Positions 16,843 to 26,187 are shown, counted from the stretch's first letter. The stretch is DNA of 49,844 nt from JAVBJN01 sp031546985 (GCA_031546985.1 JAVBJN010000090.1:1-49844); one strand, 5' to 3'. The notes: generated by a model not told the origin, from the letters alone. Numbers and translations: made by a program.

Positions 16843-18876
16843 ATGGCCCAGTTTAACAACAGCAGGCAAGGAGTAATCAGCCTGATTTTTATTGGCATCG
16901 TGTCCATCATAGCTATACGTTTGTTTATTCTGCAGAATGTAGAAAGCAAGTATAAAATGATGGCCAGCGATCAGGCCATTTTCCGCAAGGTCGTTTATCC
17001 CGCCCGGGGTATCCTCTTTGACCGGAAAGGCAAACCTGCGTTGTTTAACGAGGTGGTAAACGATTTGTGGGTTACGCCCGCCAAACTGCCCAAGAACTTC
17101 GATACCCTCCAGTTTTGCAACCTTACCAGCATCGATACCGGTTTTTTCCGCAAAACCATTCGTAAGATCGTAATTCAGAATGGGCGGGAACGCTCCGCCA
17201 TTTTTGCCAAAGAGCTGCCACCGCAGATGATTGCCCGCCTGCAGGAGCGCATTTTTGAGTTTCCCGGCTTTGAGCTACAGGAGCGGGCTATCCGTAAATT
17301 TCCTTACAACGGCGCCGGCCTTATGCTGGGCTACCTGGGCGAGGTAAGCGAAGCCATGCTTAAACGGGAGCGCTACAGCTCTTACCAGCAGGGCGATTAT
17401 ACCGGTATTAACGGGTTGGAATATGAGTACGAAGAAATCCTGCGCGGACAGCGTGGGGTAAGCTATATTCTCCGCGATGTAAAAAACCGTCCGCAAGGCC
17501 CTTATGCCGATGGTAAGTTTGATACACCTGCCGTAGCGGGTAAGAACATACAGATGTACCTCGATGCCGAGTTACAGGCGTATGGAGAGAAGCTGATGCA
17601 GAACAAGCTGGGCAGCGTAGTGGCCATTGACCCCAGCACCGGCGGTATCCTGGCTATGGTAAGCAGCCCCGGTTACGATCCTAACGAACTGCGCGGGCCG
17701 GATAGGGGTAAAAGGTTCTATGAAATGTTCCTGGATCCTACCAAACCATTGTACAACCGCGCTATTCAGGCGCTGTACCCTCCCGGTTCTACATTTAAAC
17801 CTCTAACGGCGCTTGTAGCGCTTGATGAAGGTGTTATCACGCCTTCTTTCGGATACCCTTGTAATGGCGCTTATTATGCCTGCGGAAGGCCCATTCGCTG
17901 TACCCACGCGGGCGGCGGTCACGCTGCCAACCTGCGGCTGGCACTTGCCAACTCCTGTAACGCCTATTTCTGCCACATCTACCGCCTGGCTGTAGACGCT
18001 GCCAAATGGGGTGGTGCGGAAAAAGGGCAGCAACACTGGTACGATTACATGAAAGCCTTTGGTCTGGGTCACCCGATCGGGGTAGATATACCCAATGAAA
18101 AAGGCGGGCTCATGCCGGATTCGGCATTCTACAACAACCGTTACAAAGGCGTTTGGAATACCTGCACCACTGTATTTATTGGTATGGGGCAGGGCGAGCT
18201 GCAAATGACGCCTTTGCAAATGGCCAATGCTATGGCCATGATTGCCAACAAAGGCACCTATTATATTCCACACTTTGTAAGAGCCATCGATGGCGATTCG
18301 GTACACCCGGTATTGACAAAATACCTGGAACCACACCGTGTGGCCAAAGTGTCGGATACGGCTTTTAGCGCGGTTATCCGTGGTATGCAGGATGTGGTAG
18401 AACATGGTACCGGTAAGGTAGCCCAGATCCCGGGCATAGAAGTATGCGCCAAAACCGGTACGGTAGAAAACGTGGTGTTCATCAACGGCGAAAAGATAAA
18501 ACTGCAGAACCACTCTATGTTCGTAGCCTTTGCACCCCGGCAGAACCCCAAAATCGCTATTGCGGTGTGCGTGGAAAATGCGGGTTATGGTGCCACCTGG
18601 GCTGGTCCGGTAGCGAGCCTTATGATGGAGAAATACCTGAATGATACCGTGCAGGCCAAACGTAAGTTCCTGGAAGAAAAAATGTTTAAGGCCAACCTCA
18701 TCACCCACATGACCTATGTGCTGGATTCGCTGCAACGGAAAAAAGACCGGGAGCGTGAACTGAGAAAAGACAGCCTGCGCCAGTTTAATGTAATCATGGA
18801 TAAAGCAAAGACGGAAGAGAAATACCAACTTTTCCTGAAATATTATAACCAATTCTATAATAGGAAGAAGAAATGA
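16843..18876 (+). CDS. mrdA: Penicillin-binding protein 2 (elongation transpeptidase)
   Basis: This is a 677-residue class B PBP. An N-terminal membrane anchor (residues about 10-28) is followed by the pedestal domain containing ARGILFDRKG. The transpeptidase domain has the three active-site motifs: S316-TFK (PPGSTFKPL), S371-CN (LANSCNAYF) and K537-TG (CAKTGTVEN). The C-terminal about 50 residues form a charged tail rich in Lys, Arg and Glu. It cross-links lateral-wall peptidoglycan together with RodA. Its stop codon overlaps the rodA start by 4 bp (ATGA), indicating translational coupling. Confidence 0.96.
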   Translation: MAQFNNSRQGVISLIFIGIVSIIAIRLFILQNVESKYKMMASDQAIFRKVVYPARGILFDRKGKPALFNEVVNDLWVTPAKLPKNFDTLQFCNLTSIDTGFFRKTIRKIVIQNGRERSAIFAKELPPQMIARLQERIFEFPGFELQERAIRKFPYNGAGLMLGYLGEVSEAMLKRERYSSYQQGDYTGINGLEYEYEEILRGQRGVSYILRDVKNRPQGPYADGKFDTPAVAGKNIQMYLDAELQAYGEKLMQNKLGSVVAIDPSTGGILAMVSSPGYDPNELRGPDRGKRFYEMFLDPTKPLYNRAIQALYPPGSTFKPLTALVALDEGVITPSFGYPCNGAYYACGRPIRCTHAGGGHAANLRLALANSCNAYFCHIYRLAVDAAKWGGAEKGQQHWYDYMKAFGLGHPIGVDIPNEKGGLMPDSAFYNNRYKGVWNTCTTVFIGMGQGELQMTPLQMANAMAMIANKGTYYIPHFVRAIDGDSVHPVLTKYLEPHRVAKVSDTAFSAVIRGMQDVVEHGTGKVAQIPGIEVCAKTGTVENVVFINGEKIKLQNHSMFVAFAPRQNPKIAIAVCVENAGYGATWAGPVASLMMEKYLNDTVQAKRKFLEEKMFKANLITHMTYVLDSLQRKKDRERELRKDSLRQFNVIMDKAKTEEKYQLFLKYYNQFYNRKKK

Positions 18877-20195
18877 ACGCCGCCAATCAAAAAGGGTTAA
18901 GTAAGCGCATCGACTGGATCATGGTTGGGTTATGGGCATTGCTGTCCCTGATCGGACTCATGTGTATTTTCTCGGTAGAGTACCGGGAGACGGATGCTTC
19001 TATCTTCCTGCTCAATAAAAACTATATGCGCCAGGCTATTTTCCTGGGCATATCTGCTGTGCTGGCCATCGTTATTGTATTTACAGATAGTAAGGTCTTT
19101 ACGGCTATTCCGTACCTCAGCTACCTGTTTGGTATACTGCTGCTCATACTGGTATTGTTTATAGGTAAGGGGGTAAAAGGGTCACATTCCTGGATGAACC
19201 TGGGTATATTCAGTTTTCAGCCGGGCGAGTTGGCCAAAATGTTTACGGCTTTGGCCCTGGCTAAGTTCCTGTCCTCGCAGGAAACCGATTTCCGAACGCT
19301 TAAGCACCGGCTTATCGCGGCAGCTATAGCGCTACTGCCCAGCCTTATCATCATCATGCAAAACGAAACGGGGCTGGCGCTGGTGTATTTCTCTTTCTTC
19401 CTGGTAATGTACCGAGAGGGATTGCCCAACTCGGTGCTGGTGGTTGGATTCTCGGTTATTCTGCTGGTGCTGATTACCCTGCTTATTCCTAAAAACACGC
19501 TGTTTATTGTTATTACGGCCATAGCCGCACTCAGCATATTTGTAATGCGCAAGCAGATCAAACGCAGCAAGGAGTTGCTGCTGGGCGTGATTGGTATTTG
19601 GGTTATTGCGGTTGTTTTCTCGCAATTGGTGGTGCCTATGGCTTTTAAGAAAGTGCTCAAACCCTACCAGGTAGAGCGCATCTATTCTATGATAGGCCAG
19701 GATGCGCCCGAAGAGTACCTGATTGGCGCCAGTGGTGAGGTTATGAAACGTAAAGACTCGGACTACAACGTGCGCCAGGCCAAGATCGCAATCGGTTCGG
19801 GTGGCTTGTTGGGCAAAGGGTTCCTTAAAGGAACCCAAACGCGCTATGAGTTTGTGCCGGAGCAAAGTACCGACTTTATCTTCTGTACCATTGGCGAAGA
19901 GTTTGGTTTTGTAGGCTCGCTGGTGCTGCTGTGTTTGTACCTCGCTTTTCTGCTGCGCATCATTAGTGTGGCCGAGCGGCAGCGCTCTACTTTTACCCGT
20001 GTATACGCATATTCAGTAGCCTGTATCATCTTCTTTCACCTGGCGGTAAACATCTCCATGACCATTGGTCTGGCACCGGTAATCGGTATTCCATTGCCGC
20101 TGATCAGTTACGGTGGTTCTTCGCTGGTAACTTTCACCATGATCATCTTTATTCTAGTAAGGCTGGATGCCGACAGGCAGATGGTGCTGCGGTAA
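18873..20195 (+). CDS. rodA: Peptidoglycan glycosyltransferase RodA (SEDS family)
   Basis: This is a 440-residue polytopic protein with about ten membrane helices. SEDS-family markers are visible: SHSWMNLGIFSFQPGELAKM (near residues 103-122), FVPEQSTDFIFCTIGEEFG (near 327-345) and the C-terminal PLPLISYGGSSL (near 408-419). It polymerises lipid II during elongation in complex with PBP2, whose gene overlaps it by 4 bp. It is slightly longer than typical RodA (about 370-420). Confidence 0.96.
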   Translation: MNAANQKGLSKRIDWIMVGLWALLSLIGLMCIFSVEYRETDASIFLLNKNYMRQAIFLGISAVLAIVIVFTDSKVFTAIPYLSYLFGILLLILVLFIGKGVKGSHSWMNLGIFSFQPGELAKMFTALALAKFLSSQETDFRTLKHRLIAAAIALLPSLIIIMQNETGLALVYFSFFLVMYREGLPNSVLVVGFSVILLVLITLLIPKNTLFIVITAIAALSIFVMRKQIKRSKELLLGVIGIWVIAVVFSQLVVPMAFKKVLKPYQVERIYSMIGQDAPEEYLIGASGEVMKRKDSDYNVRQAKIAIGSGGLLGKGFLKGTQTRYEFVPEQSTDFIFCTIGEEFGFVGSLVLLCLYLAFLLRIISVAERQRSTFTRVYAYSVACIIFFHLAVNISMTIGLAPVIGIPLPLISYGGSSLVTFTMIIFILVRLDADRQMVLR

Positions 20196-20244
20196 AACAC
20201 AGGTTTTTGGATGCGCAGGAGTTGGATTAAAGAAACACCTGGTA

Positions 20245-20529
20245 TTAGTAATACAACCAAAAATCTGTTCTGAAAGAACCGATACGGATTTCCTTACTTC
20301 GTTTTTTCTGACCAATCAATTGTCCTGCTGTGTAGTGGTACAACCACGTGGACATTGCTACAACGAAGGTTTGAATAGAGAGGCTCACCAGACCTTTAGG
20401 AGCATCGCCGAACCACAACCATACCATGAGATTGTAGGTAATTACAAAAAACAGGGTGGCCACAACAATAAATCTGGCTTTGTTTTTAGTATAATAGTAC
20501 ATAAATGAGTGTTTGCTTATCGGTAACAT
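20245..20529 (-). CDS. Small two-helix membrane protein, hypothetical
   Basis: This is a 94-residue protein; an alternative ATG at 20502 gives 85 residues beginning MYYYTKNKARF, and I cannot decide between them. There are two probable membrane helices (IVVATLFFVITYNLMVWLWF and LVSLSIQTFVVAMSTWLYHY), followed by a basic tail with GQKKRSKEIR. The hydrophobic-helix and basic-end pattern is unlikely for a shadow frame, and no other gene occupies the stretch. It is convergent with rodA. Function is unknown. Confidence 0.6.
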   Translation of the reverse strand: MLPISKHSFMYYYTKNKARFIVVATLFFVITYNLMVWLWFGDAPKGLVSLSIQTFVVAMSTWLYHYTAGQLIGQKKRSKEIRIGSFRTDFWLYY

Positions 20530-20677
20530 ACCGACATAGTATTGATTAAATGGTAGAAAAAAGTAAGAAACCTATAAACATGGTTGTTGTTCCAATCTGG
20601 CATTTTTATAGCTTAAATGGGTAAGGTGTCGCACTTTTATGGATAGGTTAAACCATATTATAAATTTAAAAAACGGT

Positions 20678-21349
20678 TTAGTAGTCCTTTCTCGTTGCCC
20701 TTGCCCATACCTGATCCATATTTACAACCACGACCTGCGCACCGGTATATTGCCTGAAATAATTGCCCCATTCCCGTAGAAAATTCTGGTATTGCCTGCC
20801 CATAAACTGCGACCACAGGATGTACACATAATATTGAACGGTATCGGAATGGTTTATGCCAGGGCGTACGATGCGGACCTGTTTGGCAAAATCGTCAGCA
20901 GAAAATTGCGTTTTAAAGCTCAGGTTACTGTCTATAGGGAAGGAATGAAGATAATACTGCCAGGTAAGATTTACCTTAACCAGACCTTTGTTGTCGGCAT
21001 CGCAATTGGCCACCAGGGCGTAAAGTGCTTTTTGCCGGTTAAACCATACAGCGTTTAACGGCTGGCTCATCACCTTCATAAAGCCTTTAGAACTGGTGTG
21101 GGTAAAAGCTGTATCGGGCATCAAATAGAGCGTCTCCAGGTAAGTAGTATCCATACTGCCAATGGCTGCAGCATCTCCAAAGTATTTGGTCGATTCTGCT
21201 ATTACAACCGAATCGTTATAGGGGTGTGAAAAATCATAGAACTGTATACCAAATGCTTTGTAGTACAATGTATGGCAAGATGAGAGTAATCCAAGCAAGA
21301 GTATAAATACTCCTGCTTGGGTTATTGTATTAGAAATTGAACTCCGCAT
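20678..21349 (-). CDS. Putative lipoprotein, unknown family
   Basis: This is a 223-residue protein with a lipoprotein signal: hydrophobic GVFILLLGLLSS followed by Cys at about residue 25. The rest is soluble and rich in aromatic residues (Tyr, Phe, Trp), with no motif I recognise. Its start overlaps the end of the upstream lipoprotein gene by 20 bp, so the two are probably one transcript. Function is unknown. Confidence 0.7.
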   Translation of the reverse strand: MRSSISNTITQAGVFILLLGLLSSCHTLYYKAFGIQFYDFSHPYNDSVVIAESTKYFGDAAAIGSMDTTYLETLYLMPDTAFTHTSSKGFMKVMSQPLNAVWFNRQKALYALVANCDADNKGLVKVNLTWQYYLHSFPIDSNLSFKTQFSADDFAKQVRIVRPGINHSDTVQYYVYILWSQFMGRQYQNFLREWGNYFRQYTGAQVVVVNMDQVWARATRKDY

Positions 21350-21872
21350 AGTTGTCAGTTTGGGTTATTGCATACTGGCCTTTGGGTAGTATAAGATCAT
21401 TGGTGTGTAATTGTTCATTAACCCATTCCGGGATCGCATAATCCTCATCCATTTCGAAATAACCGCCTTCGAAAATGGCCGCTTTGCAGGCCGCATTAAT
21501 ATCATTGTTGTAAACTCTAAATGTTCGCTGACCAGAAGGATCATGAATTATAGTGGCGTTATATTCAAAATCGTTAATGTTCTCATTGGCTTGCGTTGCG
21601 CCGCCGGCTATACCAGCCATTCCTCCGGAAATGCCTATATCTACAATGACGCAAAAAGCTCTGCCGTCACATTCTTTTTCGCTGTTCATCTTGGTGGCCT
21701 GTCTTCTGGTACCTCTTGTGAAGCGTACTTTGAACTCAAGTCTTACATCTGGGTTTTGCTGAAGCTGTTTTACGTGCGCCATGGGCGACGAAACTTTTAA
21801 GGATGAGGTGTCTTTTGTACAGGCAGCAATGCTGCTCATTAGCGCAACTGTGGGAATTACGATTTTTTTCAT
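21330..21872 (-). CDS. Putative lipoprotein, unknown family
   Basis: This is a 180-residue protein with the lipoprotein signal MKKIVIPTVALMSSIAAC (lipobox Cys at residue 18). It contains a Gly/Ala-rich segment (IGISGGMAGIAGGATQ near residues 75-90) and three further Cys in the mature part. It ends in DNYAEFNF. No known family is recognised. It overlaps the downstream lipoprotein gene by 20 bp. Confidence 0.7.
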   Translation of the reverse strand: MKKIVIPTVALMSSIAACTKDTSSLKVSSPMAHVKQLQQNPDVRLEFKVRFTRGTRRQATKMNSEKECDGRAFCVIVDIGISGGMAGIAGGATQANENINDFEYNATIIHDPSGQRTFRVYNNDINAACKAAIFEGGYFEMDEDYAIPEWVNEQLHTNDLILPKGQYAITQTDNYAEFNF

Positions 21873-22278
21873 GGTAGATGTTGCTGTTAAGTAGCCTTAC
21901 TGTTTGTTTATAGTATCACGGTTTTTAATGGTTTGATTTGTATTAAAATTATTTAGAGATAAAGCCTGTTGTGACTCCATTGCATCACTTTTTAGCTCAT
22001 TTTAAACAGGGATGGTTTGCTATTTATTAAACAGGTGAGAATGATAGAAAATGGCTGCAATCCTTAATTAAAGCGGGTTCAAGCTGTTGTAGGGCTGGTA
22101 GTAATAATGTTTTTTTAAGAGGCTATTGCCCCCAAGCATCGTTTTTTCGTCCCAATAGATTGCAGCGCTACCGCATTGCTATTATCCATAATCATATTTA
22201 GAGAAAGCAGCTTGGGATAATCGTAACTTTGCCTGTTTGAACAGGTACTTACGCCTGTTTTACCAGAAACCAGCTGTT
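21873..22278. other. Gene-free divergent intergenic stretch
   Basis: This is about 400 bp of AT-rich sequence between the divergent lipoprotein and MBL genes. I see only the -7 element at 22224-22231 and no RNA gene, repeat or open frame worth calling. Confidence 0.6.
22224..22231 (+). promoter_or_regulatory. -7 element of the MBL-fold hydrolase gene
   Basis: TAACTTTG is an exact TAnnTTTG match 47 bp upstream of the chosen start, with TTTA at 22197-22200 as a possible -33 element. It supports the ATG at 22279 over the upstream TTG at 22237, which would leave almost no leader. Confidence 0.5.
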
Positions 22279-23025
22279 ATGCAAGTCATTCCATTGTCTG
22301 AAGGCACTTTTACGATAGGCCACGATAAGATTTTTGTTCCGTTCGATGAAACGAAAGATGTATTAACCGACCGGCCTACGGGTTCGTTGCTGGTAGAGAT
22401 ACAGCCGTTTCTTGTGATCACTTCCCAAGATTATATACTGTGCGATCTGGGACTGGGGTATTTTCTCCAGAACGGGGAATTGCAGATTCACCAAAACCTC
22501 AGAAATATAGGTGTAGAGCCGGAGCAGATCACCAAAGTGCTTATGAGCCACCTGCACAAAGACCATGCGGGTGGGGTAAGTTATCTTGATCCGCAGAGTG
22601 GCGAGAGAAAGCTGATGTTTCCCGATGCTACTTATTATGTGCGTAAAGAAGAGTACGACTTCGCGATGAACGATCCTAAAAAATCGTACATGCCCGAAGA
22701 GCTGGAGATACTGGCTACAGCGCCTAATGTGCATTGGTTAACGGAGCCTAATGGCATTATAGATGGTTATATCCAATACTACCATAGCGGTGGTCACAGC
22801 CCGTTTCACCAGGTGTTTTTAATTGAAGAAGGCAATGATAAAGTGTTCTTTGGTGGTGATGAAGCACCTCAGAAAAAACAGATGATTGTGAAGTATGTAG
22901 CCAAGTATGATTATGATGGCAAAAGAGCGATGGAGCTGCGTGCCCAATATGCCGAAGAAGGCCGTGCCGAAGGTTGGGAGTTCCTGTTTTACCACGATGT
23001 AAAAATGCCCAACTCGAAATTGTAA
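22279..23025 (+). CDS. MBL-fold metallo-hydrolase
   Basis: This is a 248-residue protein starting MQVIPLSEGTFTIG. The metal-binding HxHxDH motif is present as SHLHKDHAGG (near residues 91-100), with a further His in YYHSGGHSPFHQV (near 170-182) and the Asp-containing FFGGDEAP (near 192-199). It belongs to the metallo-beta-lactamase superfamily; lactonase-like and other hydrolases share these motifs, so the substrate is open. It is monocistronic, with its own terminator. Confidence 0.88.
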   Translation: MQVIPLSEGTFTIGHDKIFVPFDETKDVLTDRPTGSLLVEIQPFLVITSQDYILCDLGLGYFLQNGELQIHQNLRNIGVEPEQITKVLMSHLHKDHAGGVSYLDPQSGERKLMFPDATYYVRKEEYDFAMNDPKKSYMPEELEILATAPNVHWLTEPNGIIDGYIQYYHSGGHSPFHQVFLIEEGNDKVFFGGDEAPQKKQMIVKYVAKYDYDGKRAMELRAQYAEEGRAEGWEFLFYHDVKMPNSKL

Positions 23026-23048
23026 TACCAACCGGGGTATAAAAATAT

Positions 23049-23082
23049 AGCCGTCCCTGCAATACGCGGGGACGGCTTTTTA
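23049..23082. terminator. Terminator between MBL hydrolase and galE
   Basis: AGCCGTCCC (23049-23057) pairs with GGGACGGCT (23069-23077), followed by T-rich sequence. It serves the plus-strand gene and probably also the convergent galE. Confidence 0.85.
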
Positions 23083-23093
23083 GTTTTGTATCG

Positions 23094-24125
23094 TTACACT
23101 TTTGGGGCCAGCGCCAGCTCCCAGTTCCAGGCGCTGCGCATCATATCTTCAATGCCATATTGCGGGGTCCAGTTCAGGAGGGTAGTAGCTTTTTGGTTAT
23201 TGGCATAAATGGCTACCACATCGCCGGCACGGCGGGGACCTATAGCATAGTTCAGTTTCATTCCCGATACTTTTTCAAACGCGTGAATGGCTTCCAGCAC
23301 ACTCACGCCGTTTCCGGTACCCAGGTTCAGAATATCGCATTCCGGCGCTTCGGGTGTTTGTAGCAGGTATTGCAGTGCTTGCGTATGTGCCCGCGCAATA
23401 TCGCAAACGTGTATGTAGTCGCGTATGCAACTGCCATCTGGGGTAGGATAATCATTGCCCCAAACCTGCAATTGTGGCAATTTGCCGATAGCGGTTTGTG
23501 TAATGGCCGGCACCAGGTTGCTCGGTTTGCCCACCGGCAGCTCGCCCAGCAGGGCCGAAGGATGCGCGCCCACTGGGTTAAAATACCGCAGCAAAATATT
23601 TTTGTTGTGCAGGATGCGGGCATATTGTTCTATAATGCCCTCGCCAATCTGCTTGGTATGTGCATAAGGTGATTCTGCCTTTTGCATCGGCGTTGCTTCG
23701 GTAACCGGTAACGCGTCTGTATTGCCATAAACGGAGCAGGACGAAGAAAATACCAGGTTGGGAATCTGGTAAGTGCGCACACATTCCAGCAGGTTTACCA
23801 GCGAGTCTATATTGTTGCGGTAATACTTGCCCGGTTGCGCTACCGACTCGCCCACGGCTTTAAATGCAGCAAAGTGAATGATGCCACAGATATCCTGGTT
23901 GGCTTCAAATACTGCTGTGAGAGCGGTTTTGTCGCACAGGTCTATATCGTAGTTGTGCACGGCCTGGCCGGTTAGTTGCTGAATACCGCTCAGCATTTGT
24001 GGCGTAGCGTTGGAAAAATTGTCTATCGACACTACCTCAAATCCGTGCTCTATCAGGTCCAGGATGGTGTGGGAGCCAATGTATCCCGCCCCGCCTGTTA
24101 CTAAAACTTTTTTCTTACTCATCAT
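23094..24125 (-). CDS. galE: UDP-glucose 4-epimerase GalE
   Basis: This is a 343-residue protein. The start is placed at the paired ATGs giving MMSKKKVLVTGG; an upstream in-frame extension would cross the terminator of the Pit gene. The NAD-binding Rossmann motif is TGGAGYIGS (residues about 10-18), the catalytic Ser region is SSSCSVYG, and Tyr-xxx-Lys is YAHTK (near 153-157). C-terminal epimerase features include GDVVAIYANN. It interconverts UDP-glucose and UDP-galactose for surface polysaccharides. It is separated from the pit gene by a terminator. Confidence 0.95.
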   Translation of the reverse strand: MMSKKKVLVTGGAGYIGSHTILDLIEHGFEVVSIDNFSNATPQMLSGIQQLTGQAVHNYDIDLCDKTALTAVFEANQDICGIIHFAAFKAVGESVAQPGKYYRNNIDSLVNLLECVRTYQIPNLVFSSSCSVYGNTDALPVTEATPMQKAESPYAHTKQIGEGIIEQYARILHNKNILLRYFNPVGAHPSALLGELPVGKPSNLVPAITQTAIGKLPQLQVWGNDYPTPDGSCIRDYIHVCDIARAHTQALQYLLQTPEAPECDILNLGTGNGVSVLEAIHAFEKVSGMKLNYAIGPRRAGDVVAIYANNQKATTLLNWTPQYGIEDMMRSAWNWELALAPKV

Positions 24126-24153
24126 TCTTAGGTTGCTGGTCGTAAAAATATAA

Positions 24154-24181
24154 AAAAGCCTCCCGGTAAAAGGAGGCTTTT
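24154..24181. terminator. Terminator of the phoU-like/pit operon
   Basis: AAAAGCCTCC (24154-24163) pairs perfectly with GGAGGCTTTT (24172-24181), between the end of pit and the start of galE. On the minus strand the stem is followed by TTTT. Confidence 0.85.
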
Positions 24182-24202
24182 GCAAAATATTGGCGATAAT
24201 TT

Positions 24203-25402
24203 TTAGAGCAAGGTTACAATTTTGTAAATCACCATACCCATAATACCACTGATCGGAATGGTAAGTATCCATGCCCAAAGCAGGTTTACGGTTACACCCC
24301 AGCGTACTGCAGACAGACGTTTGGTAGCGCCCACACCCACAATAGAACCGGTGATGGTATGCGTGGTACTTACTGGTATTTTAAGTGTTTCTGTAATGAA
24401 GAGGGTAATGGCACCTGCGGTTTCCGCAGCCACACCTTCAAACGGTGTTACTTTGGTGATGCGGGTTCCCATGGTTTTTACAATTTTCCAGCCACCACTC
24501 ATGGTACCTAAACCAATGGCGGTATAACAGGCTAATGGAACCCATCCTGGCATTTCAAACTGCTCAAAGGTAGTGGTGCCACCATTCTGAGTGCTGTGCA
24601 GCCAAAGGGTGATCCAGATGATACCCATTACTTTCTGGGCATCGTTACCACCGTGGCCAATACTGAAAGCAGCAGAAGAAACCAGTTGCAGGCGTTTAAA
24701 CCACATGGTACTCTGGTGTGTGTTGAGCGAGCTCAGGAACATGGTAAAGGCGCACATGATGGTCATGATAAACGCTACCAGTATCCATTTAAAGTTTTTA
24801 CCGTCAAAGATCACATTCGCAATATGCGAATCGAATCTTTCCACCGGGTGCATGTTCAGGTTTACTGCAAGCAATACTACCATGGTAAGGAACATGAGTA
24901 TGGTAACCACCTTAGGCCACGGTCTTTTCTGAGCCGAGTGGATAAACCACAGGGAAATCAGGAAGGCCATGATCATACCAATAATAGGTGCCAGTACGAT
25001 AAAGCTTACAGTTTTGGTGATCATTTGCCCTTCAATGGCTTTAAAGCCTGCGTGTGCAATGGCCGAGCCAGCAAGACCTCCAATGAGGGTATGCGAAGAA
25101 GAGGACGGAATACCGTACCACCAGGTGATCAGGTTCCAGATAATAGCCGCAACAAGGCCCGAGAAGATAACGTCCATCGTAATATATTGTCCTATTACGG
25201 TTTTGGCTACGGTGTTGGCTACCCCGTGATCGCGGAAAATAAAGAAGGCCACAAAGTTGAAGAGCGCTGCCCAGAGTACCGCCTGGAAGGGCGAAAGTAC
25301 TTTGGTGGATACAATAGTGGCTATAGAGTTCGCAGCATCATGAAAGCCGTTGATATAATCGAATACCAGGGCCATTATGATGATGATGATTACATATGTC
25401 AT
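24203..25402 (-). CDS. pit: Low-affinity inorganic phosphate transporter, Pit/PHO4 family
   Basis: This is a 399-residue membrane protein with about 10-11 helices. The two duplicated PHO4 signatures are visible: DYINGFHDAANSIATIVST (residues about 15-33) and GHGGNDAQKVMG (near 243-254). It imports phosphate, as a metal-phosphate complex, by proton symport. It lies 36 bp after the PhoU-like gene, the usual partner for this family, and is probably co-transcribed. Direct 11-bp repeats of Pho-box type lie upstream of that gene. Confidence 0.94.
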   Translation of the reverse strand: MTYVIIIIIMALVFDYINGFHDAANSIATIVSTKVLSPFQAVLWAALFNFVAFFIFRDHGVANTVAKTVIGQYITMDVIFSGLVAAIIWNLITWWYGIPSSSSHTLIGGLAGSAIAHAGFKAIEGQMITKTVSFIVLAPIIGMIMAFLISLWFIHSAQKRPWPKVVTILMFLTMVVLLAVNLNMHPVERFDSHIANVIFDGKNFKWILVAFIMTIMCAFTMFLSSLNTHQSTMWFKRLQLVSSAAFSIGHGGNDAQKVMGIIWITLWLHSTQNGGTTTFEQFEMPGWVPLACYTAIGLGTMSGGWKIVKTMGTRITKVTPFEGVAAETAGAITLFITETLKIPVSTTHTITGSIVGVGATKRLSAVRWGVTVNLLWAWILTIPISGIMGMVIYKIVTLL

Positions 25403-25438
25403 CGTGTGATAAATTTGAAAGAAAAAATCCCTACCGGA

Positions 25439-26086
25439 TTAAGCGTATTTTACAATAATGGTTTCCATTACATTAGCTGCATCTTCACACTTATCGGTAA
25501 CGATCTCCATACCTTGCATGATCTCTTTCAGCTTAATCAGCTTAATCACATCTTTTTCGGTTTCGAAAAGATTGGTCAGGTAATTTTCAAACAAATCGTC
25601 AGCACGGTTTTCGAGGCTGTTGATTTTTACACAAGCCTCAGTAATCAAACGGAGGTTTTTCATGTTACGCAGTTCCAGCAACCCACCTTTCAGATCAGAT
25701 GTTGCCTGGCGGATAAACTCAGACAGCTTGCGCATCTGGTCGTCGATCTCGGTAACGTTGTATAACAGGATTTTTTTAGAGGAACTGTCGATGTAATCGG
25801 CGATATCATCCAGGGCGGTAGCCAGGTAGTGAATATCGTCGCGGTCGAATGGGGTAATGAAGTTACGGCCCAGTTCAACAAAAATTTTATGGGTGGTCAG
25901 GTCATTTTCGTGCTCATATTTTTCCAGAGAGCGGAGCAATTCGGTTCTTTCTGCCAGGTTGCTGTTGTTCAGCGCGTTGCAAAAAATCTGTCCCATCGTT
26001 TCAATACGCGTTGCCACTTCCTCAAAAAGGGAATAAAAGATCCTGTCTTTCGGAAGAAACATCTTGATGATATTGTCTAAGCCCAT
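25439..26086 (-). CDS. PhoU-like DUF47 protein, partner of Pit
   Basis: This is a 215-residue, all-helical, charged protein beginning MGLDNIIKMFLPKDRIFYSLFEE. The pattern FDRDDIHYLATALDDIADYID (near residues 80-100) with repeated Asp/Glu matches the metal-binding helices of the DUF47/PhoU-related family. These proteins are commonly encoded next to Pit transporters and are thought to regulate phosphate uptake. It is the first gene of the operon, with a -7 box TAACTTTG 28 bp upstream. Confidence 0.9.
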   Translation of the reverse strand: MGLDNIIKMFLPKDRIFYSLFEEVATRIETMGQIFCNALNNSNLAERTELLRSLEKYEHENDLTTHKIFVELGRNFITPFDRDDIHYLATALDDIADYIDSSSKKILLYNVTEIDDQMRKLSEFIRQATSDLKGGLLELRNMKNLRLITEACVKINSLENRADDLFENYLTNLFETEKDVIKLIKLKEIMQGMEIVTDKCEDAANVMETIIVKYA

Positions 26087-26114
26087 AAAATTAGCGGTTT
26101 TGTGTTTTCGGCCA

Positions 26115-26122
26115 CAAAGTTA
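26115..26122 (-). promoter_or_regulatory. -7 element of the phoU-like/pit operon
   Basis: The minus strand reads TAACTTTG, an exact TAnnTTTG match, ending 28 bp before the start codon of the PhoU-like gene. The Pho-type repeats at 26160-26187 lie about 40 bp further upstream. Confidence 0.6.
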
Positions 26123-26159
26123 GACCGATGCATCCGTAGATATGAGGCTCCTAAGGAAA

Positions 26160-26187
26160 GTTAATGATTTGGTAACATAGAGGTAAC
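26160..26187 (+). promoter_or_regulatory. Pho-box-like 11-bp direct repeats, three half-sites, inverted relative to the operon
   Basis: GTTAAT (26160-26165), GGTAAC (26171-26176) and GGTAAC (26182-26187) are spaced exactly 11 bp apart. The half-site matches those at the four promoters downstream (26980-32179). Here it points away from the phoU-like/pit operon and lies 38 bp upstream of its -7 box. It is therefore not in the usual activator position; repression or another mode is possible. Confidence 0.5.

Noticed and set aside
17803..18852. Open frame of 349 codons on the minus strand
   Set aside because: Antisense to the transpeptidase domain of PBP2; shadow frame.
24596..25765. Open frame of 389 codons on the plus strand
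   Set aside because: It lies wholly antisense to the Pit and PhoU-like genes, is rich in Gly, Arg, His and Tyr without any domain, and spans both genes and the gap. It is a shadow of their codon usage.
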